Assembly (NCBI GenBank): GCA_017409825.1
Contig: JAFQRZ010000005.1
Location: forward strand, 1-64,000
Origin: Agathobacter sp.
GTDB lineage: Bacteria; Bacillota; Clostridia; Lachnospirales; Lachnospiraceae
DNA: 64,000 nt
Direction: 5' to 3'
Shown piece by piece: positions 40,024-48,304 of this stretch. The position numbers and the translations under genes were made by a program. Below the pieces are notes generated by a model, which was given only the letters and a program-made list of their open reading frames with translations, did not search any database and was not told the DNA's origin. Position 1 is the first letter of the stretch. Each line of letters starts with the position of its first letter.

Positions 40024-40037
40024 CGAACAAATGTTCG
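40024..40037. promoter_or_regulatory. Perfect LexA (SOS) box
   Basis: CGAACAAATGTTCG, a perfect palindrome matching the Gram-positive LexA consensus, just after the predicted start site and 20 bp ahead of the KilA-N start codon. Confidence 0.88.
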
Positions 40038-40057
40038 AAAATCAAGAAGGTATCACT

Positions 40058-40909
40058 ATGAGTAAGGTTTTAAAAGAAACTATACATGCAAACGGCATTG
40101 ATATTGGGATTTATACAGAGGATTTTGAGAATGAGTATATTTCATTGACAGATATTGCGAAAAAGAGAGAAGGGGAATATCCAGGCTATGTGATTCAAAA
40201 TTGGATGCGTTCAAAAAGTACAGTATCCTTTATAGGTTTATGGGAAGTGTTGCATAATCCGAATTTTAATTGCCTCGAATTCGAGGCAATTAAATCGGAG
40301 GCAGGAGAGAATAGTTTTGTACTTACACCGAAACGCTGGATTGAATCGGTAAATGCAATAGGTATTGTAAGTAAGCAAGGACGATATGCAAATACATATG
40401 CACATAGAGACATTGCATTTGAGTTTGCATCATGGATTTCTCCTGAATTTAAGTTATATATTATAAAGGATTACCAAAGATTAAAACATGATGAAAACAG
40501 TCGTCTTTCATTAAACTGGAATCTAAACAGGGAAATTTCAAAGTTGAATTATCGTATTCACACAGATGCAATAAAAGATAATTTGATTCCGCCAGAATTA
40601 ACACAGAAACAGATTTCATATACATATGCAAATGAGGCTGATTTATTAAATGTCGTTTTATTTGGCAAAACAGCGAAGCAATGGAGAGATGAGAATATGA
40701 AATTAGAAGGAAATATTAGAGATTATGCATCTTTACAGCAATTGCTGGTTTTGGCGAATATGGAAAGCTATAATGCAATTTTGATTAAACAAGGTTGTGT
40801 TCAAGAAGAAAGAATGAAATTATTACATGATTTGGCAGTTCAGCAGATGAAGACACTTGGAAGTTTAGATATGAGTAGATTACCGCAAATTGGGGAGACA
40901 AATGCTTAG
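40058..40909 (+). CDS. KilA-N domain protein under SOS control
   Basis: 283 residues. N-terminal KilA-N-type DNA-binding domain: YISLTDIAKKREGEYPGYVI, NWMRSKSTVSFIGLWE, and the later GRYANTYAHRDIAFEFASWISPEF. The C-terminal half is helical and unassigned. KilA-N proteins are common in phages and mobile DNA but also occur as solitary chromosomal genes. The frame opens at 40031; AGAAGG before ATG 40058 decides the start. The LexA box upstream implies induction by DNA damage. Could be a phage remnant or a defence/response gene. Confidence 0.88.
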   Translation: MSKVLKETIHANGIDIGIYTEDFENEYISLTDIAKKREGEYPGYVIQNWMRSKSTVSFIGLWEVLHNPNFNCLEFEAIKSEAGENSFVLTPKRWIESVNAIGIVSKQGRYANTYAHRDIAFEFASWISPEFKLYIIKDYQRLKHDENSRLSLNWNLNREISKLNYRIHTDAIKDNLIPPELTQKQISYTYANEADLLNVVLFGKTAKQWRDENMKLEGNIRDYASLQQLLVLANMESYNAILIKQGCVQEERMKLLHDLAVQQMKTLGSLDMSRLPQIGETNA

Positions 40910-40996
40910 AAATCTAAAAGAAAAACTGACAATCTTGATGGGGAGAAAAGGGGCGATTTGTCCACTTTAACAAAATATATAAATTTGGAGAAATAA

Positions 40997-41446
40997 ATGA
41001 AACGCACCGAAGAAGTAGAATTAACCGTTTTGTGTTTAGTAGAAAAAGACAATAAATTTCTTTTGCAAAATCGCGTGAAAGATGATTGGCGAGGCTTTGC
41101 TATGCCAGGTGGACATATCGAGCCAGGTGAGTCAATTGTCGATGCAGTTGTGCGTGAGATGAAAGAAGAAACAGGACTCACGATTTTAAATCCGAAATTA
41201 TGTGGAGTAAAGCAATTTCCAATTGAGAATGGTCGCTATATCGTGTTCTTATTTACTGCTAGTGAATTTGAGGGAGAACTCCTTTCTTCTGATGAGGGAG
41301 AGATGTATTGGATAGACAAAAACGAAATTCCTAGTCTGGATGCCGTAGCGGATTTGCAAGAGATGCTAGATGTGATGTTGAATGACAATTTGACAGAATT
41401 CCAATATGTGATTGAGGACGAGGAGTGGAGGGTGATTTTGAAATGA
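40997..41446 (+). CDS. Nudix hydrolase (MutT/8-oxo-dGTP diphosphatase-like)
   Basis: 149 residues. Complete Nudix box from GHIEPGESIVDAVVRE through MKEETGL (GX5EX7REUXEEXGU). VELTVLCLVEKDNKFLLQNR start and the MYWIDKNEIPSL segment resemble 8-oxo-dGTP diphosphatases. The next Nudix gene starts inside its stop region (ATGATGA), so the two are coupled. Confidence 0.9.
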   Translation: MKRTEEVELTVLCLVEKDNKFLLQNRVKDDWRGFAMPGGHIEPGESIVDAVVREMKEETGLTILNPKLCGVKQFPIENGRYIVFLFTASEFEGELLSSDEGEMYWIDKNEIPSLDAVADLQEMLDVMLNDNLTEFQYVIEDEEWRVILK

Positions 41447-42000
41447 TGAAATTGTATGAACAGATAAAAAACTACATCCCAGCCAACGAGCAGGAACAGA
41501 ACGACAAAGAGCAGATGCTTCAATTTATGCAAGTAAACGATAACTGCTTAACTCGTGAAAATACAGTGGCTCATTTTACAACCTCCATTTGGACGGTAAA
41601 CAAGGAACGCACCAAGACGCTGATGGTATATCACAATATTTACAATTCTTGGTCATGGATTGGTGGACATGCCGATGGCGTAGAAAATTTGGCAGAAGTG
41701 GCACTTAGAGAATTACAGGAAGAAACTGGAGTGAAAAATGCCAGATTAGTAAGTGATGAAATTTTCAGCATCGAGACCCTTACCGTAGATGGGCATATCA
41801 AAAAAGGGAAATATGTACCATGCCATTTGCACTTTAATGTTACCTATTTGGCAGAGGCAGATGAAGAGGAGGTTTTGGTTGTAAAGGAAGATGAAAACCA
41901 AGCAGTAAAGTGGTTTTCATTTGAGGAAGCATTGAAGGCTTCGACGGAACCTTGGATGGTGGAGCATGTGTATAAGAAATTAGTGGAAAAAAGTAGGTAA
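41443..42000 (+). CDS. Nudix hydrolase
   Basis: About 185 residues. N-terminal helical extension, then a Nudix domain with box GHADGVENLAEVALREL through QEETGV. SIWTVNKERTKTLMVYHNIY precedes it. Substrate unknown. The frame opens at 41425; GGAGGGTG is best placed for ATG 41443 (or 41446). Confidence 0.9.
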   Translation: MMKLYEQIKNYIPANEQEQNDKEQMLQFMQVNDNCLTRENTVAHFTTSIWTVNKERTKTLMVYHNIYNSWSWIGGHADGVENLAEVALRELQEETGVKNARLVSDEIFSIETLTVDGHIKKGKYVPCHLHFNVTYLAEADEEEVLVVKEDENQAVKWFSFEEALKASTEPWMVEHVYKKLVEKSR

Positions 42001-42027
42001 GATATCATGAATAAAATAAGCACATTT

Positions 42028-42062
42028 TCGGCTAGAATATATTTGTGTTATAAATTAGCCGA
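42028..42062. promoter_or_regulatory. Inverted repeat unit 1 (TCGGCTA-N21-TAGCCGA)
   Basis: Perfect 7-bp half sites at 42028-42034 and 42056-42062 separated by 21 bp. Repeated in unit 2 exactly 60 bp downstream. Confidence 0.85.
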
Positions 42063-42069
42063 GATGTGC

Positions 42070-42098
42070 TTGAATTTTGAATGTTCTTCGGCTAAAAT
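42070..42098 (+). promoter_or_regulatory. Probable promoter of DUF4143 ATPase gene
   Basis: TTGAAT (42070-42075), 17-bp spacer, TAAAAT (42093-42098). The -10 overlaps the left half-site of repeat unit 2. Confidence 0.6.
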
Positions 42099-42122
42099 AT
42101 AAACAGAATAAAAAATAGCCGA
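42088..42122. promoter_or_regulatory. Inverted repeat unit 2 (TCGGCTA-N21-TAGCCGA)
   Basis: Same half-sites at 42088-42094 and 42116-42122, again with a 21-bp A/T-rich centre; ends 14 bp before the start codon. Confidence 0.85.
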
Positions 42123-42136
42123 AAGAGGTCGTTAAC

Positions 42137-43360
42137 ATGAACTATATAAAAAGAAATTTAGAGAATGTAGTTAGCCAGGTTACAAAAGAATATCCTGTGG
42201 TTTTGGTTACAGGACCAAGGCAGGTGGGGAAGACTACAATGCTTCAAAAGTTGATGGAAGGTACGGATAGGGGATATGTTACGTTAGACGATTTGAATGA
42301 AAGAGCTCTTGCAAAGACAGATCCTGAATTGTTTTTGCAACTTCATAAACCACCGGTATTGATTGATGAGGTGCAGTATGCTCCAGAGCTATTTGCGTAT
42401 ATTAAGATGAATGTAGATAAAAATCATGAGCCAGGTGCGTTTTGGTTGACGGGTTCACAAGTGTTCAAGTTGATGCGTGGAGTGCAAGAGTCCTTGGCTG
42501 GTAGAGTGGCGGTACTTTCTCTTACTTCGTTGTCACAGGCCGAAATAGCAGGAGCGGAGATGGAACCATTTGTTATAGAGATGGAAGATTTGCTTTTAAG
42601 AAAAGAAGGAAGAGAAGAAATCGATACAAGAGGTGTTTTTGAACGTATTTATAAGGGTTCCATGCCTGCAATTGTAAGCGGTGCAAACAGTAATAGCCAG
42701 ATTTTTTATAGTAGTTATTTGTCAACTTATATTGAGCGTGATGTGAAAGAATTATCGGATGCGATTGATTCACTTAAGTTTCTTAGATTTATCACAGCGG
42801 TAGCTGCAAGATGTGGTCAAATGGTTAATGTAGCAGAAATAGCGAGAGATGCAGATATCAACCAGACACAGGCGAAGGATTGGTTAGGAATTCTGGAAAC
42901 TTTAGGGGTTATTTTTTATCTTCATCCGTATTCGAATAATTTGTTAAAGCGTCTAGTGAAAACTCCAAAGTTATATTTTTATGATACAGGATTGGTGTGT
43001 TATTTGACCAAATGGAGTAGTGCAGAAACATTGGAAAGTGGTGCTATGAATGGTGCGATATTAGAGAATTATGTGGTTGCAGAAATTAGAAAAACATATT
43101 TAAACTGTGGTAAGGAACCATATATGTATTATTATCGTGATAAGGATGCTAAGGAGATTGATATTGTATTAGAGCATGACGGGGTTTTAAACCCAATTGA
43201 GATCAAGAAAACATCTAATCCAGGGACAGAGCTAATAAAGGTATTTGGCTTACTAGATAAGGCATCAACACCTCGTTCCAAGGGTGCGGTTGTTTGTATG
43301 AAACCAGGACTTGGAGCGATTGATAGGGAAAATTATATTGTACCGATTTGGATGATATAG
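42137..43360 (+). CDS. ATP-binding protein, AAA_14/DUF4143
   Basis: 407 residues. Walker A GPRQVGKTTMLQ, Walker B PVLIDEVQYAPEL, sensor FWLTGSQ, then a winged-helix-like linker and a DUF4143 C-terminal domain with a nuclease-like core (YYRDKDAKEIDIVLEHDG then NPIEIKKTSNP, resembling a PD-(D/E)xK arrangement). Common, poorly understood accessory ATPases. The paired inverted repeats upstream suggest tight, perhaps autogenous, regulation. Confidence 0.9.
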   Translation: MNYIKRNLENVVSQVTKEYPVVLVTGPRQVGKTTMLQKLMEGTDRGYVTLDDLNERALAKTDPELFLQLHKPPVLIDEVQYAPELFAYIKMNVDKNHEPGAFWLTGSQVFKLMRGVQESLAGRVAVLSLTSLSQAEIAGAEMEPFVIEMEDLLLRKEGREEIDTRGVFERIYKGSMPAIVSGANSNSQIFYSSYLSTYIERDVKELSDAIDSLKFLRFITAVAARCGQMVNVAEIARDADINQTQAKDWLGILETLGVIFYLHPYSNNLLKRLVKTPKLYFYDTGLVCYLTKWSSAETLESGAMNGAILENYVVAEIRKTYLNCGKEPYMYYYRDKDAKEIDIVLEHDGVLNPIEIKKTSNPGTELIKVFGLLDKASTPRSKGAVVCMKPGLGAIDRENYIVPIWMI

Positions 43361-43374
43361 ATAGGAGAAGAGAT

Positions 43375-43929
43375 ATGAAATGGTTTATCGCGTCCGACAT
43401 TCATGGGTCGGCATATTATTGTGAGAAATTATTAGAAGCTTACAGAAGAGAACAGGCAGACAAGATGTTATTGCTCGGAGATGTTTTATATCATGGGCCA
43501 CGCAATGATTTACCAGAAGGTTATGCACCAAAGAAAGTCATTGCCATGTTAAATGAATTGGAAAATGAGATTCTTTGTGTGCGTGGCAATTGTGAAGCAG
43601 AAGTGGATCAGATGGTGTTGAATTTCCCAGTGCTCGCAGATTATGCGATTTTGACTGTGGGAAAGAAAATGATTTTTGTGACACATGGCCATGTGTTTAA
43701 CAATAACAATCTGCCACCGATTAAGACTGGTGATATTTTGTTGCATGGTCATACCCATGTGCCTGTTTGCGAAGAGTACGAAACTCATATTTACATGAAT
43801 CCAGGTTCTGTTTCCATTCCAAAAGAGAATTCGCCACATAGTTATATGGTATTCGATGGGGAACGTTTTGAGTGGAAGACATTAGAGGGCGATATCTATA
43901 AGGAATATGTTTTAAAAGAGGAAAATTAG
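43375..43929 (+). CDS. yfcE: YfcE-type metallophosphodiesterase
   Basis: 184 residues. Metal-binding motifs in order: ASDIHGS, LLGDVLYHGPRNDLPEGY (a YfcE-group hallmark), VRGNCE, VTHGH and LHGHTHVP. YfcE is a manganese phosphodiesterase acting on artificial diesters; natural substrate unknown. The frame opens at 43348; AGGAGAAG favours ATG 43375. Followed within 2 bp by a methyltransferase gene. Confidence 0.92.
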   Translation: MKWFIASDIHGSAYYCEKLLEAYRREQADKMLLLGDVLYHGPRNDLPEGYAPKKVIAMLNELENEILCVRGNCEAEVDQMVLNFPVLADYAILTVGKKMIFVTHGHVFNNNNLPPIKTGDILLHGHTHVPVCEEYETHIYMNPGSVSIPKENSPHSYMVFDGERFEWKTLEGDIYKEYVLKEEN

Positions 43930-43930
43930 T

Positions 43931-44716
43931 ATGAATAATGTGAACAAAACTCTGTACATTCCTTTATATGGCAAAGCTTATGTGAGCCGTAAGGGAATTA
44001 TTTTAAATGATAAAAAAGCAGAAGAGATTTGGAATGCGGAAGGCTTTGAACTGAAAGGGAAATCCAAGTCCAAATGGTTGGCTTACTATATGGGAATGCG
44101 TTCGGCGGTATTTGATAACTGGCTTGCAGAGCAGATGAAAAAAGACAGCGAAGCAGTTGTCTTACATATTGGCTGCGGGATGGATAGCCGTATCCTTCGT
44201 GTTGGGGCAGATGGACACCAGTGGCATGATATTGATTTTCCAAATGTAATTGAGGAACGTAAAAAATACTATGCGGAAGATGATTCTTATCACATGGTAG
44301 AAGCGGATGTTCGAAAACAAAATTGGTTGTCTGCGATTCCAAAAGCGAAGCACGCTATCGTGGTAATGGAAGGCGTGAGCATGTATTTTGAACCACAGGA
44401 ATTAAAAGTGATATTAGAACAGATCTGTGCTCATTATGAAACAGTAAATCTATTGATGGATTGCTATACTACATTTGCAGCGAAAGCATCCAAATACAAA
44501 AATCCGATTAATGATGTAGGAGTTACTTTGGTGTATGGATTAGATGAACCAAGAGAAGTGGAAAGCACTAATTTTAAATTCTATAAAGAGCATGAGATGA
44601 CACCGGACTTTTTGATAAATGAATTAGAGGGAATGGAAAAAGCTATTTTTAAGAAACTGTACAGCGGTGGTATTGCGAAGAAAATGTATCGTATGTATGA
44701 ATATATCCAAGGTTAA
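43931..44716 (+). CDS. LCM-family SAM-dependent methyltransferase
   Basis: 261 residues, leucine-carboxymethyltransferase-like fold: KSKWLAYYMGMRSAVFDNWL, SAM motif VLHIGCGMDSRILRV, HDIDFPNVIEERKKYY and VVMEGVSMYFEP fit the family (Ppm1/Tcmp-like). Bacterial members methylate polyketide or unknown carboxyl/hydroxyl groups. Starts 2 bp after yfcE, so co-transcribed. Confidence 0.88.
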   Translation: MNNVNKTLYIPLYGKAYVSRKGIILNDKKAEEIWNAEGFELKGKSKSKWLAYYMGMRSAVFDNWLAEQMKKDSEAVVLHIGCGMDSRILRVGADGHQWHDIDFPNVIEERKKYYAEDDSYHMVEADVRKQNWLSAIPKAKHAIVVMEGVSMYFEPQELKVILEQICAHYETVNLLMDCYTTFAAKASKYKNPINDVGVTLVYGLDEPREVESTNFKFYKEHEMTPDFLINELEGMEKAIFKKLYSGGIAKKMYRMYEYIQG

Positions 44717-44734
44717 ATGATAGGAGGAATCCCT

Positions 44735-45241
44735 ATGCAGACTATACTTATTCTTGATGAGAAAAACTATACAGAAGATATGGCTGTTTTTGAGCGTTTT
44801 GTCGTGCGTGCTTTGATTGAAAAGGACGGATTATATGCGATGCAGCAGGGCAAACACGGGGAATACAAAATTCCTGGTGGTGGCATGGATGAAGGAGAAA
44901 CGATTGTCGAAGCACTCATGCGTGAGGTGCAGGAAGAAACTGGACTTGTAATTATACCAGAGACGATGAAGGAATTAGGCGAGATTATGGAAGTGCGTCG
45001 CGATATCTTCGATGAAAATATCAAGTATATTGCGCATTCTATGCATTTTGCGTGTGAAGTTGAGCCAGAGATGGTGGAAACTGCGTTGACCGAAAGTGAG
45101 AAGGAAAAAGGATTTCAGCTAGCGTGGGCAGATATTGATACGATTATCGAAACAAACGAGCGAGTAATGACAGAAAAGTGGCAATTCCGTGATGTAGAGT
45201 TCTTAAAGTGGTATAAGGATTATCTAAAAAAGGAGAAATAG
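44735..45241 (+). CDS. Nudix hydrolase
   Basis: 168 residues, third Nudix gene in 4 kb. Box GGMDEGETIVEALMREVQEE followed by TGL. AGGAGG 7 nt before ATG 44735 (MQTILILDEK) sets the start, not the frame-opening ATG 44717. C-terminal LAWADIDTIIETN is a standard Nudix end. Substrate unknown. Confidence 0.9.
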   Translation: MQTILILDEKNYTEDMAVFERFVVRALIEKDGLYAMQQGKHGEYKIPGGGMDEGETIVEALMREVQEETGLVIIPETMKELGEIMEVRRDIFDENIKYIAHSMHFACEVEPEMVETALTESEKEKGFQLAWADIDTIIETNERVMTEKWQFRDVEFLKWYKDYLKKEK

Positions 45242-45243
45242 GT

Positions 45244-45624
45244 ATGTTTTTTAATGTAATACATCATGTAGCAATTATTGTTTCGGACTATGAAAAGTCC
45301 AGAAAATTTTATGTAGAGCAGTTAGAACTTCCAATTATTCGCGAGAATTATCGTGAAGACAGAGACGATTATAAGTTGGATTTGAAAGTCGGTGACATAG
45401 AGTTGGAGATTTTTGGAGTGAAGAATCCACCACAGAGAGTGACAAATCCGGAAGCGTGTGGACTAAGACATCTGGCATTTAAAGTAGATGATATTGAGGA
45501 AGCGGTGAAGTGGTTAAATGAGAAAGGGATTGAAACAGAGCCAATCCGATTTGATAGGTATACACAAAAAAGAATGACATTTTTCCACGATCCAGATGAT
45601 TTACCATTAGAATTACATGAATAG
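45244..45624 (+). CDS. VOC-family protein (glyoxalase I-like)
   Basis: 126 residues with two beta-alpha-beta3 modules. Metal-ligand positions: His9 of IHHVAIIVSDYEKS, Glu in DIELEIFGV, His in LRHLAFKVDD and the Glu of LPLELHE. Belongs to the YaeR/GloA2-like group; whether it acts on methylglyoxal is not established. Starts 2 bp after the Nudix gene. Confidence 0.88.
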   Translation: MFFNVIHHVAIIVSDYEKSRKFYVEQLELPIIRENYREDRDDYKLDLKVGDIELEIFGVKNPPQRVTNPEACGLRHLAFKVDDIEEAVKWLNEKGIETEPIRFDRYTQKRMTFFHDPDDLPLELHE

Positions 45625-45638
45625 GAGTGCATGGAAAT

Positions 45639-46109
45639 ATGCAGATTCGAAGAGCGAAAACAATAGATATGGATGGTTTAAATAAATTACTGATGCAGGT
45701 GCTTATGGTGCATCACAACGGCAGACCGGATTTATTTAAACCAAATGCGAAAAAGTATACAGACGAGGAATTGATAGAAATCATAAAGGATGTCATGGCA
45801 CCAATTTTCGTAGCGGTAGATGAAAAAGAGGAAGTGCTAGGGTATGCATTTTGCAAATTTATCCAGCATATCGATAATAATATCCTGACGGATATTAAGA
45901 CGTTATACATAGATGACTTGTGCGTGGATGAGGAAAAACGCGGGATGCATATCGGAAAGCAGTTATATGAATATGTTTTGGACTTTGCCAAAGAAAGCGA
46001 CTGCTACAATGTGACACTAAATGTTTGGTCCTGTAACGAGAATGCCATGAAGTTTTATGAAAAATGTGGACTTGTGCCACAGAAGGTTGGGATGGAAGTC
46101 ATTCTGTAG
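45639..46109 (+). CDS. GNAT family N-acetyltransferase
   Basis: 156 residues. Acetyl-CoA loop EEKRGMHIGKQLYEYV and C-terminal NENAMKFYEKCGLVP are present; MQIRRAKTIDMDGLNKLL is a normal N-terminus. Two starts are possible: ATG 45627 is only 3 nt from AGGAG, ATG 45639 is 11 nt away; I chose the latter. End of a run of small genes with tight spacing from 43375. Confidence 0.88.
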   Translation: MQIRRAKTIDMDGLNKLLMQVLMVHHNGRPDLFKPNAKKYTDEELIEIIKDVMAPIFVAVDEKEEVLGYAFCKFIQHIDNNILTDIKTLYIDDLCVDEEKRGMHIGKQLYEYVLDFAKESDCYNVTLNVWSCNENAMKFYEKCGLVPQKVGMEVIL

Positions 46110-46169
46110 AGGAATGTCAAGAAAATCAACGATGTTTTAGAAAAAACACTAGTATTTTCGCGAATCCTA

Positions 46170-46178
46170 TGCTATAAT
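46170..46178 (+). promoter_or_regulatory. Extended -10 promoter of trigger factor gene
   Basis: TGCTATAAT with a poor -35. The 100-nt leader contains a CGATGGT/ACCATCG hairpin (46192-46198 with 46221-46227). Confidence 0.65.
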
Positions 46179-46279
46179 CTCTAAATGATTGCGATGGTCG
46201 AAGTATGCCTATTTGTAAAAACCATCGTTCAAGAAGAAATTACTTGTATTCAGATATATTAAGGAGGAAACAGTTAGTA

Positions 46280-47620
46280 ATGAGTGTACAGGTTGAAAAT
46301 TTAGAAAAGAATGTTGTGAAACTTACAATCGAAGTTCCAGCAGAAGAAGTTGAAAAAGCTTTAAATGCAGCTTATTTAAAAGAAAGAAATAAAATCAGTG
46401 TTCCTGGTTTCCGTAAAGGCAAAGTGCCACGTGCAATGATTGAAAAAATGTACGGACCAGAAATCTTCTACGAAGAAGCAGCAAACAATTTAATGCAGAA
46501 CAGCTACGCAGCAGCAGTTGAAGAAAGCGGTGTTGATGTTGTATCTCGTCCAACAGTAGATGTAGTACAGATTGAAAAAGGCAAAGCTTTCATTTACACA
46601 GCAGAAGTTGCTGTTAAGCCAGAAGTAAAACTTGGCAAATACAAAGGTGTATCTGTAACAAAAGCAAACGTTAAGGTTACAGCTGCAGAAGTAAAAGAAG
46701 CATTAGAAGCTGAAAGAAATAAAAACGCTAGAACAGTATCTGTAACAAGAGCTGCAAAACTTGGCGATACAGTTATGATAGACTACGAAGGTTCTGTAGA
46801 TGGAGTACCATTCGATGGCGGTAAAGCAGAAAACTCTCCACTTGAACTTGGTTCTCATTCCTTCATCGATACATTTGAAGATCAGTTAGTAGGACACAAA
46901 GCTGGCGAAGAAGTAGATGTAAACGTTACATTCCCAGAACAGTATCATGCAGCTGACCTTGCTGGCAAACCAGCACTCTTCAAAGTTAAGATTAACGATG
47001 TAACAACAAAAGAACTTCCAAAATTAGACGATGAATTTGCTTCAGATGTATCTGAATTCGAAACATTAGCTGAATACAAAGAAGATTTAAAGAAACAGCT
47101 TGAAGCGAAAAAAGCAGAAGAAGCAAAACGTGAACAGGAAGACGAAGCTATCGCAGCTATCGTAGAAGCTTCCGAAATGGAAATTCCAGAAGCTATGATT
47201 CAGACACAGTGTGAAGACATGGTAAATGAATTTGCACAGAGAATCGCTCAGAGCGGTCTTACAATGGAACAGTATATGCAGTTCTCAGGACAGACTGTTC
47301 AGGGCTTAATGGATCAGGTTCGTCCAGAAGCTGAAACACGTATCAAAACAAGCCTTGTACTTGAAGCTGTTGTTAAGGCAGAAGGTATCGAAGCTACAGA
47401 CGCTGATGTAGATGCAGAAATCGAAAAGATGGCTGGCATGTACGGTATGGATGTAGAACAGTTAAAGGGCTACATGGGAGAGGCAGAAAAAGCTTCTATG
47501 AAGAACCAGATGGCTATCACAAAAGCTGTTGAATTCATTATGGAAAACGTAAAAGAAAAAGCTGCTAAGAAAGCAAAGAAAGAAGACGCTGAAGCTGAAG
47601 AAGTAGCAACAGAAGAATAG
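46280..47620 (+). CDS. tig: Trigger factor
   Basis: Ribosome-associated chaperone and peptidyl-prolyl isomerase, 446 residues. The ribosome-docking signature GFRKGKVPRAMIEKMYG is at about 43-59; the FKBP-type PPIase domain (about 160-245: GDTVMIDYEGSVDGVPFDGG) follows; the long C-terminal helical arms end in a Lys/Glu/Ala tail. The frame opens at 46205, but AAGGAGG and the family start MSVQVENLEK place the start at 46280. Codon use is strongly biased, as expected for high expression. Heads the tig-clpP-clpX-lon-engB block. Confidence 0.97.
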   Translation: MSVQVENLEKNVVKLTIEVPAEEVEKALNAAYLKERNKISVPGFRKGKVPRAMIEKMYGPEIFYEEAANNLMQNSYAAAVEESGVDVVSRPTVDVVQIEKGKAFIYTAEVAVKPEVKLGKYKGVSVTKANVKVTAAEVKEALEAERNKNARTVSVTRAAKLGDTVMIDYEGSVDGVPFDGGKAENSPLELGSHSFIDTFEDQLVGHKAGEEVDVNVTFPEQYHAADLAGKPALFKVKINDVTTKELPKLDDEFASDVSEFETLAEYKEDLKKQLEAKKAEEAKREQEDEAIAAIVEASEMEIPEAMIQTQCEDMVNEFAQRIAQSGLTMEQYMQFSGQTVQGLMDQVRPEAETRIKTSLVLEAVVKAEGIEATDADVDAEIEKMAGMYGMDVEQLKGYMGEAEKASMKNQMAITKAVEFIMENVKEKAAKKAKKEDAEAEEVATEE

Positions 47621-47640
47621 GATTTAGTATTGAAATCAAA

Positions 47641-47672
47641 AGAGGGTTGCCGCGTGATGTGGCAGCCCTTTC
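47641..47672 (+). terminator. Weak hairpin between tig and clpP
   Basis: AGAGGGTTGCC pairs with GGCAGCCCTTT around GCGTGATGT; no proper T-run. Might give partial termination or mRNA processing. Confidence 0.45.
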
Positions 47673-47699
47673 ACAACTTTTATTAAGGAGGCATTTTAC

Positions 47700-48281
47700 A
47701 TGAGTTTAGTACCTTATGTCGTTGAACAAACCAGTAGAGGAGAAAGAAATTACGATATTTACTCCCGTTTATTAAAAGATAGAATTATCTTCCTTGGAGA
47801 AGAAGTAAATGAGACTACAGCTAGCCTTGTGGTAGCACAGCTTTTGTTCCTTGAATCAGAAGACCCAGGAAAAGATATTCAGTTATACATCAATTCCCCA
47901 GGTGGAATGGTAACTGCAGGTATGGCAATTTACGATACGATGCAGTACATCAAATGTGATGTATCTACTATCTGTATCGGTCTTGCAGCAAGCATGGGTG
48001 CATTCCTCTTGGCAGGTGGTACAAAAGGAAAGAGATTTGCTCTTCCAAATGCAGAAGTAATGATTCATCAGCCATCTGGCGGTGCAAAGGGTCAGGCAAC
48101 TGATATTCAGATTACGGCTGAAAATATTTTAAAGACCAAAAAGAAATTGAATGAAATCTTGGCTGCAAACACAGGAAAAACTTATGAACAGGTTGCAGCG
48201 GATACAGAAAGAGACTATTACATGAGCGCCGAAGAAGCGTTAGAATATGGCCTTATTGATGGTGTTATCACCAGTCGCTAA
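47700..48281 (+). CDS. clpP: ATP-dependent Clp protease proteolytic subunit
   Basis: 193 residues. Catalytic triad Ser98 ([11 protein letters not shown]), His123 (MIHQPSGG) and Asp near 172 intact. N-terminal [14 protein letters not shown] contains the axial-loop region. Forms the tetradecameric chamber fed by ClpX encoded 23 bp downstream. AAGGAGG precedes ATG 47700. Confidence 0.98.
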   Translation: MSLVPYVVEQTSRGERNYDIYSRLLKDRIIFLGEEVNETTASLVVAQLLFLESEDPGKDIQLYINSPGGMVTAGMAIYDTMQYIKCDVSTICIGLAASMGAFLLAGGTKGKRFALPNAEVMIHQPSGGAKGQATDIQITAENILKTKKKLNEILAANTGKTYEQVAADTERDYYMSAEEALEYGLIDGVITSR

Positions 48282-48304
48282 TTTTAGAAACTAGGAGAAC
48301 CAAA

